Assembly: GCA_022393335.1 (NCBI GenBank)
Contig: JAJEKB010020795.1
Coordinates: 271,923-335,922 of the forward strand
Direction: 5' to 3'
DNA from: Macrotrachela quadricornifera
Taxonomy: Eukaryota; Rotifera; Eurotatoria; Philodinida; Philodinidae
DNA: 64,000 nucleotides
In this document: one piece after another, positions 36,688 to 49,340 of the stretch
Numbering within the stretch: position 1 is the first letter of the stretch
Layout of the letters: the number at the start of each line of letters is the position of its first letter
The notes under the pieces: model-generated
Told to the model about the DNA's origin: nothing
Seen by the model: the letters and a program-made list of their open reading frames with translations, nothing else
Database searches by the model: none
Made by a program: the position numbers and the translations under genes

Positions 36688-37539
36688 TATTATAGTGGTA
36701 CCTTTAGATCCTCATGTAATCAATCATATTGCTGGACTACTAAACGGGTAGCTAATCAGATTTTAACATCCACATAAATGGAGGGAATCATATTTTGATA
36801 TTCCTAAGAAAGCTGCCAATCAGATGTCAGCAGTCGTAGGTTGGCAGCCATTCACACTTCGTTTTTTGCCAAACCTGTGTTCAAGGGAAGATCTTTTGGA
36901 GTTTCGAATCGATTTTCCGAACCAATAGCAGATTGGTGAGAAAACTACCGAATCTGTTTTTGGTTTAATAAACTGATACGAAACTCCAAAGGATGTTACC
37001 CTAGATACCGATTCGATAAAAAACCTATTTTTTTTAAACTATATTGCCAGAAACGTAACCAATCAAGTTGCAGCATCCGTAAAAGGTAGGCAATCAGATT
37101 TGAGAACCTGTCGAAAGGGATTTAATTAATTTATTACTGTTTCACTGTGTTTTCGATGTTGGGCAATGAATTCATTGAAAAACCCTAAGAGGAAATTTGG
37201 ATTTGGAAGTTTCTCCATAGAGAGATGGCATAGACACAAGAATAAATAATAATGAGGTCATGCGGGATGACGATCAGAGGATAGAAGAGATATATATGCG
37301 AGCAATGCAAAAAAAGATGTTTATAACTAAGAAATCAATGGTATAAGATGAAACGAAAAACTAATCAAGCGAAAAACAATCTCACCCTCAAGATACACGA
37401 TAACGCCTGAATTTCTGTGATTGAGAAACAGAAGTATAAAGTGTAGAACATTTCCTACATTCATGGGATCAAATGGATTACTTCGATTCACGCTACTTGT
37501 TTTATTAAGATATTGCGTGGTGCACTTACAACATCATCA
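36688..37539. other. intergenic with short degenerate AATCAGATTT-type repeats
   Basis: A word like GGTAGCNAATCAGATTT recurs about four times between 36740 and 37110, and GGAGTTTCG/CGAAACTCC form an inverted pair near 36898 and 36978. No gene seen. Confidence 0.4.
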
Positions 37540-38585
37540 GTCAGCACCCACGATGATGATTCCGGCCTCTCGATCCGCTCGCAACCAGCAGAAAACAGAG
37601 CTATTTCTCGCCTATTTCGGTAGATTCCACTCTATTTTCGCCTGGAACCACTCAAAAGACGTACGAAACATGGAAGCAGTATTACAGGCCGAAAAGCACC
37701 GTACTCAATATGTAGACTTCTCTGCAAATCCTGCGGCCGGTATCATCTTGGAAAACTACCATACCCGAGCAGGATTTCTTCAGGAAATTTATCATAGCTT
37801 GTTTTGAACCATCCAGGAGTATATCATATGTAGTCGGAAACACAACGGAAAAGTCCGGATTCCATACAGTATTTCTCAGGTCGATGATTTCGGCTTCCAG
37901 ATCCGGCGGGAACCTGCAAGAAATGGTAATTTTTCCGGACAATTCCGGCAGCTTTTCACACAATATCCATCCAGGTCGACGATTTCTGAAGCAGTATTCC
38001 ATGAATTTTTGGTGAAAACCCCTCAGGAAACTCAGCATTTCCTGAAGGAACCCTACCGGAAAGTGGCATGAATTCAACGCAGGAATTGATTTCGAGTGGA
38101 AGCGAACGGATTCTGTCACAGAATCCTTTCAACGGGAATACTGGTTCCATAAAATCTTCGAAATACCACGGAACCGGCCGTTTCCGTGTCGGACTGTTGG
38201 ATCTAGGCATCGGAAACATCACGTATAAAACCTTTATCCAATCGGAAACATTCCTAAACTTCCATCTATCTAGCCGGAAATAAGCTTGATTTCAGACGTA
38301 TCAGACTACAGTACCCGCCTAGATCGATGACTCTGATACATGAATCCAACTGGAAATTATGAGCTTTCAATACATATCCTGATTGTTTTTTTCATTTTCC
38401 GCTCGTATTCGGTCAGATTTCTCGTACATCCGACACCCGAAAAAGCGTGGAAAGAGACCGATTTCTGTACCATCTCTTTCAGGTTTGGAATACTGCTTCC
38501 ACGCTCCACAAATATTTTGGCCGTCTCCCATGAGAAAATCCGTAGACCTCATCGGAAGAGTGCCGGAAATTCACGGTATTTTTGA
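37540..38585. other. GC-richer island of unknown nature with recurring CCGGAA words
   Basis: The base composition is clearly richer in G+C than everything around it. TTCCGG/CCGGAA-type words recur at least ten times on both strands, and GAAGCAGTATTCCA (near 37990) reappears inverted near 38485. Open frames overlap on several frames of both strands, as expected from few stop codons, and none shows a domain I recognise. It could be a foreign insert or an old transposon. Confidence 0.45.
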
Positions 38586-40509
38586 AGGTTTCGACCAAAA
38601 AAAACTTCACCTGGTTAATCTTCATTTTCTTCCTCAACTAAATATCTATGTGGGTGAGTATTGATCTAGTTATCTTCATAGATAATAACTAATCTATGAA
38701 CTTCAGTACCACTCTATATCAATATTGATATCTACACAGGCGAATACATATACTCACATGTCTATCTATATTACTTCTTCATTACTTGTTTACATGTAAA
38801 TGAGTGCGTAACTGAACTGCCACTACTATATATATGTATAGATGTGAACGCCCGCGTAACGTTCATCTGCATGCATCTATCTAATCCATCCATGTACATC
38901 TCATCCTTCTACGAACAGGTGAATCTGAAAGTCGTAAAAAAAAGAAGAAAGTAACAGCGGTTGAATATGATTGGATGCGCTTCGTACCTTTTCATCGTAC
39001 GTAAATATCGGATCTAGAGTTGGTACCTTACGGGAAACGACCATATCTAAGATTCATTGAGAAGAAATATTTCGGGAGGAATCTACCGAATTTTTTTTCT
39101 TGAATCTTCCTCCCCTTTCCGGTTGAATATAATAAGAAGGAAAGCAGAAAAATTTGGCAAATCCCGTACCGGAATATTGCTTTTATGAAATTCCAATAAA
39201 ACTCCAGAGTCCGTCGTTTCCTTGCCGTTTTGTTCGACCTTGAATAAGCAAAGAGAAAAAAATATTATTGTAAATGTAGTTGCCGTTACTTTTGGATACG
39301 TCAAAGTAACAATTTTCTTCTATAAGAATCTAATGAAAATAGCAACATTAACAGTAAGAGAATGATGTCTTTTTCTTTGTTGCTTTGTCATTAATAATAT
39401 ATAGACGTTCAACACATTCAATCTCAAAAATTTAAACATTGTTGCGCAGATTCTGTTAAAAATGTAATTATAAGATGCATGTTAATAATGAAAAGAGGAA
39501 GGAGTGTATTTTGTTTGTCTAGGTAATAAAAATAAAATATCAGAGATGAAACACTATACAATATAATGCAAATAATACTGTTATAAAATTCATAATAATT
39601 TCTTTTACTTACATGAGACTTACATTATCACTCTACCATTTTGTTGAATAGTTTAGAGACTAATTTAAAACAGACGACAACATTAAATGGAATCTATCGA
39701 TATATGTTTTATGTTAATAATTCAGATTGTTAGAATTTAAACAAAAGTTTAAAAGTTTCAGTAAAGAAAGAAGAAAAAAATATACGTTTTCAAAACTTAT
39801 TTGATCATGTAGATTCTAACTAAAAATGTTCGATTCACAAAAACTGACATATAGATGTGAATAAATTTGTATTGCAAATCACTCATCATTTGGCTAATAC
39901 ATAAGCATTAAGATATTCATCGAAGATAATTATTTCTGTTACATTTTGAATAAGAAAGATTTTTCATCCATAACTGCTGATGAAGGACATCGCTTTTAGT
40001 GTGATGAAAGAGTTTTTGAGTAAAATTACTTCTTCAAGAAAAAATAACAACGTCAGATGTAGCTACGTTTTTTTAGATTGGTAGAATTAAGACGTCTCTA
40101 AGGAGAAACAAAACTGAAATTGCTATTTGCTCAAGCAAAGTTTTTGAAAAAAAACGAGAATAAAAGTAGATTCCACCAATCAGAAAATATGTTCTTCTAA
40201 AAAAAAAGACAGAATCATTTTTTTTTGCCTATTGCAGAGCTGTATAAAGAGGGCATCACATTTACACTTTCACTGTTAGTTGGAAAATAACATACTTTTC
40301 TCAAATAACAAACATTCGAAGATAATAATATTTAAGGTACGTGTTTTTCCTTAGAAATACAGGGTTGGAAATAGTATTTTGATAAGGAGTACTGCTATAA
40401 TTTCAAATAAAATAAATAATGAATTTTATGCTACTTGAAAGTTCATCGAAAACAGAATTTATTGATACTCAATAGTAATAGTTATCGAAACTGTTTAACA
40501 TCAAACTTA
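38586..40509. other. intergenic, no gene seen
   Basis: AT-rich. No coding region or structured repeat was supported. Confidence 0.45.
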
Positions 40510-41288
40510 AGAAAAGAGATGGACGAATAAGGCCATTTTCCGGCCCCCCTTAGAATTGATTTATTTGTATTAGGTTAGAATAAGGTATCATTACTGATCA
40601 TGTTTTTCGACTTTATTCCACGAAAAATGACATTCACAATTTTGTGCCTGGGGTCCTCTCCAGGTATCATGAAAAAAAAATTTTCTTTTTTCACAAGTCA
40701 AAAGTAGATGTACTTGTAGATTCAGGGGTGCTGATTATAAATATCATATTAAGAGCCTTCAAAACTCTTTTATTCTTTATATAGTCCTGACCACTCTCTT
40801 AGCCCCATTATTACTTGTCGGACCCCTTACGAAATTAATACTCGTTAATATTTCATGAAAAATACCTAGCCTAATTGAGATTTTTGAGCTCTCCACGAAT
40901 CTAGACTTTCTACGCCGACAAAAATTTAATCTCTAAGAAAAAACGGCAATTTAGGGGCCCAAATTGGCCCCTTTCATTATATAGGTTTTTTCTCTCTGCA
41001 TAACTTCGTATGAAGCTAAGCTAGTCACAACGTCAAATTTTGACCATAAGGGTAGTTTTTCGAGCTCTATCGACTGATGTTTTCAGAAATGAAGAAAAAG
41101 TTGTGCAACAGGGTCAAAAATTGAAAAAAACGATAAACTATATGAAATTGCCGTAGGGGATCACAGCCACGGGGTAACATAAAATCTTAAAATCAGTTCA
41201 TTTCTAGCCCATTTTGTAGAGCTCCACGAGTTGCACTTACAGTAAAAATTTTATAGGTATACATGCTTCCTACCGTGAGATACGGGTC
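40510..41288. repeat. unrecognised repeat-like segment beside the foldback element
   Basis: Punctuated by G/C runs (GGCCATTTTCCGGCCCCCCT near 40532, GGGGCCCAAATTGGCCCC near 40955) in otherwise AT-rich DNA. It is non-coding in all frames. The style is that of a transposon remnant, but no terminal repeats were found. Confidence 0.3.
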
Positions 41289-41291
41289 TCA

Positions 41292-41912
41292 CGAGGAAAC
41301 ATATCCAGCTGTCAAATCGCTTTTCGCTTGGTTCCGTTGCTATTCGATTGGTCTCGGTGAGTAGTGAAAAAGCCTATTTTGGTTTGGTTGTCTGGCCTTC
41401 TGTTATTGACTTATGGAGATTTTACTGGATTTTTGGCTTATAGGCATGGAATTTCATGAGAACCTGAATGATCGAATTTCGAGCTGAAATTTTGTCCATA
41501 GACAGCTCTCATAGTCATTAGAAAATTGCCGAAGTTTGAGCCAGGACAAACGTACACTTTCAGAGATATTAGCTTATATCGAAAATTTTCCTGTTTCGAA
41601 ACACAGTCGAAAAGAGACATTTTTTTTAAACCTGAGTATCCCGATAACGATGCATTCATTCGGAATCAAACTTTGGGATTTTCTAATAACTATGAGAGCT
41701 GTCTATGGACAAAATTTCAGCTCGAAATTCGATCATTCAGGTTCTCATGAAATTCCATGCCCATAGGCCAAAAATCCAGTAAAATACCCATAAGTCAATA
41801 ACAGAAGGCCAGACAACCAAACCAAAATAGGCTTTTTCACTATTCACCAAGACTAATCAAATGGCAACGGAACCAAGCGGAAAGCGATTTGACCGTTGGA
41901 TATGTTCCCTCG
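41292..41912. mobile_element. 621-bp foldback MITE, copy 2 (sister of 32049-32667)
   Basis: Arms of about 250 bp (41292-41542 and 41665-41912) are inverted copies. The ends CGAGGAAACATATCCAGC and GTTGGATATGTTCCCTCG match those of copy 1, and the internal order of blocks is the same. The right flank is TAA; the left is TCA, one change from TAA. Open frames within it on both strands are by-products of the palindrome. Confidence 0.8.
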
Positions 41913-42404
41913 TAAGATCAATCTGATTGTATGCCAGATAGACGAACGAATAGATAAATACAAAAGAATAACAATTACACAAGCTTGAAGGATGTAGTAT
42001 GAAGGACACAAAAATACAGAATACATAGAGTGAATGCACACAGGACGGAAGATATATGGAATATTTAGAGAAAAAAATACACTAAAATCTAGAGAGAGAG
42101 ATGACAAATACAATGATGCCATGATCTGACGAACAGTCAAAATTATTACCCACATAAAATTAATTATATAATGACTTTGAAATCATTGTGCAATGCACTG
42201 GAAAATTCGCGATTGATTATGATCTTTTGTGAAGCATAATTCTAAGCTTGACACACACCTATTATATGAGATAGTAGGCTCCATCAGGAACCATTTTGTA
42301 GAGCATGTTTTGTTGCATTTTTTCAACCTGAAGACAAATTTTCAATCATGTTTTATTGAGGAAAAGTTTATTATTCAAATCGAGTCAAGACGTTTTGGCT
42401 ATCT
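41913..42404. other. spacer between foldback and duplicated segment
   Basis: A minus-strand open frame (41853-42155) is hydrophobic throughout and partly lies in the transposon. No gene is supported. Confidence 0.35.
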
Positions 42405-44370
42405 TTTATACCCTATCAGTATGGATAAAGGATACATAAAATCACTGAAAATGTAACAGAATCAATCTTTTCACTCCCACTCATCGATTATATTTCACAT
42501 TTTTATCGTATGCTAAACTATTTTGAGAAATCTTATAAAATCCTGTTACAATCTGAATTACTTATTTTTTAATTTATTTCCTCCATTGAGTAAATTGCCA
42601 AACAACATAGTATGACAATAATATAAAACTTATTTATGTTCATTTGCAAAGAAAAGATTAAATGAATCTAAATTTACGTATGTAAAAAGATTTACATGAC
42701 AGAACTTCAATTTTAGATGAAGTGATTGAACCTAGAGTGACCATATTCATTATAAAACAATTATTTTTATAAGAGAGAAGTACACTACGCAACATATACT
42801 TCACACAGTCTTCCTTTAATTGCTATCTGATATTAGTTATTTATGCGAATCCAAAACTATCTTTATCATACGTAACTAATACTTAGAAAGAATTCGATTG
42901 TGATTTGATTTGCATAATTTTTCGCCTAGTGAATAAAGAGAAATACGTATCATGATATAATTATTTCTTTCATTTATTAATTTTGAGATCATTACATATT
43001 ACTCTTACTGTGAAATTTTTATTCAACAATTTACAGATTATTCAAAGATTGCTGCCATAACCGTTGATTACCATTTTATTCGTGATTGAACCCTCCACTA
43101 TCGATCTGTTCTTCATACAATAAATAGTATGTATTTTTCTTTATTACTTTTCTTACACCGATGTAAATTTTCTTAACTCTGTTTTGCGGTGTTTATCGAA
43201 ATAATTACAACATAGTTAATTGTTTTAGATATTCGATGTCTCTCTGAATTTAAGTAATCTAAAAGCCTTTAAAATTGATGTTTTTTCATCATCAAAAGAA
43301 TAAAGAATCGGATAAACCTAATAAATCCAAAACAACCTATCTTTCTTAAGAATTCAATGAATCTGAGCAAGATAGAAAGTTTTTTTTTTAAACTGATTTC
43401 TTTTCGATTATGCTGAGCAGAATAATTGGTCCTGTTTGAATTAGTATTGCAAATTTCTCTCATACTGAAATGATGCATGTGATTAGATTTTTTTGTTAAT
43501 TTTCCACAAATTTCACAAAAACTATATACATTTGCTGCGGTCAAAATCCAACATGGCGAGAATATTCAATATATCTAGTATTTTATTGCAAATTCTTTAC
43601 AACCGTTCGAAATTGTATGTGTTCTCACACATTCGCTCTCATTCGATACACGACTTCCTCTTTAATCCGACCCGTGTATTGATTACCTTTTCATCCACAC
43701 TCAGACATTAGTGAAAATATTATAGGACTAATTTACTAGCGGTGTCGAGCCCAACCAAGTTGTAAGGGAATGACTGATGCATGATCTAGTGTGATTTGAG
43801 TAGATTTATCACACAATTGTCCGATTTTGAGACTTAACGGATATACCATGTCTAAATATTATTCAACTTTATTTAGTGGTAAATCTTCATATATATGCTT
43901 TCGAACTATTCCACAAGTCAAAGCTTTTTTTCCAAAACTTAAACTTATTCGTTTCGGCTCCACCATCAACCGACGATTATGAACTTCGAAATCAACGCAT
44001 ATCAACTCGATTATTCATCTTCCTCTTAACATTATCATTATTTATCCTTCTCTTATATACCTCCTTAGTTACTATTACACAAACTGATAATGTTAAAGCA
44101 CCTACAATTACAAAATACTCACAGTTATATTCCAAATATCCACAATCATTAACATGTCCATGTACAAAAATATCAATCAACTATAAAACATTTATTCAGA
44201 TTCAATATAAATTTCATCAAATATGCAATAGTGTCTTTATTACACAATATTGGACTGATTATCTTTCGCAGTCTATAAGAAACAGTGTCGTCAGACCGGA
44301 TGATTTTCGAGTCACAGGAACACTTACATTTCAAGGTTTGAACTCACTTTGTCTGCTAGTCAATCGTACA
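42405..44370. repeat. segmental duplication, copy B (partner 2745-4694)
   Basis: Collinear with copy A, including the words ATGTAACAGAATCAATCT near 42450 and GGTGTCGAGCCCAACCAAG near 43740 (GTCGAGCCCAACCAAG in copy A near 4062). Divergence is moderate and spread evenly. It ends at the 10-N gap at the same codon as copy A. Confidence 0.8.
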
Positions 44371-44772
44371 NNNNNNNNNNCAGTAAATGTGACAGCTCTT
44401 GATAAATCATTATCAAGTCATTTTTTCGTCAATTCAACAATTAAAGAATTACTTGATGAGTTGATGGTTGAAGATTGGAACTCATCAATCACATATGATA
44501 GTTATTATAATGAATGTCAACCGTCTGAATGTATATACAGTTATGAATCGAGGAATAGTGCTATTTATATTGTTACAACAGTAATTGGATTGATTGGTGG
44601 TTTGATAACAGTGTTAAAACTGATAATACCACGACTAGTTATGATTATTAGAAGGAGAAGGGAGCCACTGGGACCACAGAACGGTAAGAGGAAATTGAAA
44701 ATGATCTATTTATGCTTTATACATAAGCTAATTAGTTTACAGGAAAACATATTTGCTATAGTGGCCATTTAA
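43876..44772 (+). CDS. two-pass Cys-rich membrane protein with internal gap
   Basis: Before the gap it matches the 49.3-kb paralogue from PPSTD through TM1 (RLFIFLLTLSLFILLLYTSL) to the LCLLVNRT block. After the 10 Ns it resumes at VNVTALDKSLSSHFFVNS, continues through NECQPSECIYSYESRNSAIY and TM2 (IVTTVIGLIGGLITVLKLII), and ends in a basic tail. About 155 middle residues are hidden by the gap. No ATG starts this frame; it opens directly after a TTTATTTAG acceptor-like site, so a first exon upstream is likely. In the tail, GT at 44684 and AG at 44741-44742 would define a 59-bp intron, giving a different C-terminus. Function unknown. Confidence 0.65.
   Translation: MVNLHIYAFELFHKSKLFFQNLNLFVSAPPSTDDYELRNQRISTRLFIFLLTLSLFILLLYTSLVTITQTDNVKAPTITKYSQLYSKYPQSLTCPCTKISINYKTFIQIQYKFHQICNSVFITQYWTDYLSQSIRNSVVRPDDFRVTGTLTFQGLNSLCLLVNRTXXXXVNVTALDKSLSSHFFVNSTIKELLDELMVEDWNSSITYDSYYNECQPSECIYSYESRNSAIYIVTTVIGLIGGLITVLKLIIPRLVMIIRRRREPLGPQNGKRKLKMIYLCFIHKLISLQENIFAIVAI
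44371..44380. other. assembly gap (10 N)
   Basis: Ten Ns inside the membrane protein gene. Comparison with the intact paralogue shows roughly 460 bp are missing, so the gap length is only nominal. Confidence 0.95.
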
Positions 44773-47700
44773 ATTTTTTTCACTTTTGTCGTCTCTTTTT
44801 ATTATTATATGTCTTTTATTCTTTAATCTAATAACTATAGAGAAAAATGCGCTGCATATTTCGCTATATTGTCGTGGAGCGACAAACTTCATTTTAGACA
44901 CTAATATATCTGTTGAAAAATGAGTTATTTCAAGACATAAGCATATATATTGTTCTTTTGAATTAAGAAGAGTTAGTATTTGAAAGAGCTCCTGTTAGAA
45001 ACGAACTAGAGATCTGCGTTTTTTATCGTTGGATATAGAAAATAGGTTTGTATTGAATGGTATATAATAATATTTTCATAAAGTAACCGGTGTCTCATTA
45101 AACCTTTAAAGCAATCCCTTTTTGTTAATGGTCGATTTTTTAGAAACAATGTGCGAAACTGCAAAATCTTTTTAAAAGAAACCTGAAGTGTGTGATTTGA
45201 TACAGATCATAGCATAAAAAAAAGCCTACTTTCTGTATGCCTGACCTGCTCATCCCAGGTTCACATTCTTCTCAGCCTGGCCTGCTTATCGTTTTTTTCA
45301 TAGTATTATCATGATAATAATATAGTAGAACTAATTGTTAATTATCATAAACGTTATACAAGTCACGGGAATGAGTGCAGAGGAGTATAGGAAAACTCTT
45401 ATTCCAACATTCAAGTGAATATTTTGAAATGTTCACTCTGCTAAAATGTTTCGTTTTTTGGCGTATAAAAGTTTGCAAGAATAGGAATAGAACAAAAAAA
45501 GTTCACCTTAAGTAGGTTTTGTAGTTAGTGATAGTCTCAAAAAACATTAGGAATTCATTCAACGAAATGTTGACTAAAAAGCGATTGATTTCGAGCAAAA
45601 ACTGCCTGGCGAATGTTTACAGTGTTCATTCTAATGAGTTTTCAGATTATAGAGATGGTTTCGATGGAAGATCGTGTTGTGGGCTCAACATTTATGAGTT
45701 AAACAGTAGTGCTACATAAAACAATCAAGAAATAAAAGGACAAAAATATTCCATGTAAAAAGACTAAACTAATGATCTGTTGAAAATTGATTAAAAGTGG
45801 GTTAAAATCAGACACTTTTACTCGATTTTTTATCGAGTAAGATCAGATTATAATTGAGAAAAATCGAATTTTCATCGATTATTCTCGTTACTTCCTATTA
45901 TAATTGATTTAAAACTATGTTAAAAATATAGGTTTGAATCGATTTTCTCATGATTAGTGAAACAATCTTTATCGATTTTCTTCGGTCTGCATTGATTATA
46001 ATCGGTTCCTTCCGATAAAAATGTAGTAAGCGAATATAGTTTTAATCGACTTTTAATTAATTTTCACCTGATTATTCATCTAATCTTTTTATATGGGATT
46101 GAGAAACAATCTGGTTTTTGCTTAAGTACATTTCGAATTAGTCCGCCAGAGAAAAATGTTCCCTACAGCATTATACCAAAGAGACTAACGATGGAACGTA
46201 AGTCTTTAACTCCAGCAGAAAACAGCTGTCCAACCTCTTCTAATTTAATTGGGACTGACGAAAGACAACAAGCAAATAATAATAAATATGAGAATATTTA
46301 TCATGACTTCTTTAGAATGGTAACTGGATTTGGTTGCTATTAAGTATTTATTTAATTCATCAAATTTCAATATCATTCTTGAAAATGAATTTCACTTTAT
46401 CTGATTGCTCGAAATATGTTCAATTTATGGAAAAAACTTCCGTACGATAAAAAAAGCCCACAGGCCAGGTGGCCTGTTTTATGCTCTGTTTCATACTGTA
46501 GTTAATATTCTACGTAAATATAAGAGAAGTTACAGCTCGGTCTTCTATACAGATACTAGCATAAAATAATAAAGAGAAAAGAATAAAAGCAGAAGTTAAC
46601 AAAAGAAAATTTGTATTAACTCCATATTAATGAAAATTCTGCATATGAATGATTTCCTTTGAGGGATTGGAAGTTATAATTTCAAATGACACAACCAATG
46701 AACTAGTGGTATGTTAAATTTAGGTAAAAATACAATTAGTTTATACCGATCAGTCCACATTTTCAAAATTGACTCTATTCAGACAATTAATCGCAATAAA
46801 TTCGTCGACTTTCGCGCGATTTGAGCTTGATATGAAAAGAAACATAAAAGTATCTAAAATTTGATGAATGAGCAAATTAAAAAAATGTTCTTTCAAAACT
46901 AAATAAAAATAGTTGAGATATGATAATAATGAAGAGTGCGAATCCTATGACGATATTTTGATTAAATAACGAATTAGAAAAATTGGTAACCTTGATGTTA
47001 ATTACTATATATGATAGCTAATGTAATCTCTATTTTTCCTAGAAAAACATTTCGATGTGCCTATAGTTTATAAATTTTTCGGAAAATTCAAGGATTTGAA
47101 TTAAATCATTTTCACAATTCTAAAGCTTGTTCATATAGATGAAATTCATTTTTGATGAATTACAATTTAACATAATATCATTGTTAATAGCCGTCAAATA
47201 ACGGTATTACTTATCTGTAGAAAAAATATCATTGATCACATGCATATTCTTAAAGAATCGAATCAAACCACCAGTGATGCAACTGTTTTTCATTTCAAAA
47301 TGATTGTTACAACAGTTCTACAAAGTATTTCAGAAGCTTAGAAGAGAAACAAAATCTTTCAAGTTTATCATTTATTAAACTCTATCGCATGATTTTTTTT
47401 ATTAATACATAAAACTGTGATGTTTTTATTGAGATTGATATACTTCACAAATATCGCTCACAATTATAGTTTTTGACTGAACTATAAGAAACATTTATTT
47501 TTTAAATACAAAAAAGATATTAAATGGTATCTTTTTAAAATGCTTTAAGTTGTGTATATTTTTTGTAGCATCTAAATAGACTAGTTCTTATGTGTCGTTC
47601 CTATTCACTTATTTGATGTATCACGACAAAAGATAGTCGAATAATATCAAATTCGATAATTAGGATACTTATAATATCATTTTATTTTCAGACAATTATC

Positions 47701-49337
47701 GATGCATTTTAAATGATGAATCAATCATATCAGCTTTGAAATTCACATAATTTTACTTTTATTTTTAATAACATATAAAAAGAAATCTACAGTAAAATAA
47801 GCTCAAGATCGGATCTATGTAATATTACAAAAAAAGACAATTTGAAATATTTTAAACCTATACTAGATAATGCGCCTTTTTGCATTCACAAAAGTTTCAA
47901 TAAAAACTTTACAGTTTTACCTATTATTGTGAACAGAAAATGAAACGATGAGATTTTACTATCCGTTCTTTCATCTTGTCTTCAAAAACAATTGTCCTAT
48001 ATTAATACTTTAGTTCTAATATATATCTTCATATAGACTCAATGTTTGAGTAAATAAATATAAAATTTATGAAGATATAGTTAGATCAATGAACAAATAT
48101 CTGTTAGACAAAGTTGAGCTTGAAGCAGAACGAAACTTCATTTTTTGACAATTATCACCTGCATTCTATATGAAAAAGTTAAAATGGATGATCAAGATTG
48201 AACTAAAATTTAGAAAGATGCGGAGTTGACAAGTAGAATTCAATAATTGTTTTTAATAGTTCAATCAGAAAAAGAAGAAATAATGACATATTTGAAGTCG
48301 TTAAGACATGTTCAATTTTGATATGAATACATTTTTTTTCTCGAAATTAGTTTTGATTTTGACGACTCATTCATCTAATAATTACTATGGACTAGAATAT
48401 TTTTCTTTTTCATAAAAGTCTTTATGAACAGGTTATAGTAGCGTGATTATCGTTTAGTTTCATCCTATCTTTATTTTTCTACGTTTATGTAAACCAACAT
48501 AAATTACTGAATGATCAAGATTCTCTTTAACTTGCTTTTTTAGTTATCTGACATTTCAGCATATCTTTAGAGTGATGTTACGATCAATTTATTTGACATG
48601 AAACTTGTCTAGATTATTTCAATACTAACGAACATTATAATCAGAAAAACTAACATTTTTTTTGATATTACAGATAATTTTGAATGAATTTTTAAATAGT
48701 TTTTATTTTGCCTATAATAAAGATGTCCAACTTTTTAAATAGTTGTATTAGAACTATTTGATAAATATTCACAAAACTGGGCACAGAAAAAAGCGTTAGA
48801 GTCAATCTCATTCTATGTAACATTATCAAAAATCAACACTACAATAGTCGATTATTTATGCTATATAACAGCTCGTAATGAATGCCATCAGTTGTCCATA
48901 ATCAAAATCTATTAGACGTCTGAAACTGTTGTGAAGAGAAACTGAAATATAGAAATACTTATACTATTTAATCATCATTTAGAAATATCATGATTTTTCT
49001 TGTCTTAACATTTTTTTAACAAAATTTCAAATTTCGAATATGTCAAGGAAGACAGTTTATCTTTGTCTTGTCTCTCTACTCGTATCTTTCTTCCACTTCG
49101 CTGAAACATTTTAAAAATCCTTCTACATCTAGCCTTGTCCTATCAAAAGCATTTTTCTTCTCAATTCTCCAGTTCGTTTTCGCCTCTGATTGAGAACAAA
49201 ATTAGATGATGATATTTTATCAATAATAAAATTAAAAAAATTCTCTTTCATTCCGAATTTCTAGAACACTATGTAAAATGTAAAGAAAGAATTTGTTTTC
49301 TTGTAACAAGTAAAATTGTTTATTTATTTCTTTTCTA
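44773..49337. other. 4.5-kb region without supported genes
   Basis: AT-rich. Near 45780-46070 it contains many AATCGATT/TTTAATCGA words like those in the foldback at 28 kb. Related GGCCTG-rich words at 45211-45302 and 46441-46485 (AGCATAAAA at the outer left, TTTTATGCT at the outer right) might bound a 1.28-kb element, weakly. No coding region or RNA gene seen. Confidence 0.45.
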
Positions 49338-49340
49338 GTG

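Noticed and set aside
37421..38664. Eight overlapping open frames of 60-145 codons in the GC-richer island
   Set aside because: Present on both strands and several frames at once, as expected from low stop-codon density; no recognisable protein.
41438..41766. Overlapping plus and minus open frames in the foldback
   Set aside because: Mirror images produced by the inverted repeat; no domain.
45209..46487. 1.28-kb transposon bounded by AGCATAAAA words
   Set aside because: Inverted match is short and the right end is itself a hairpin; kept only as a remark in the region entry.
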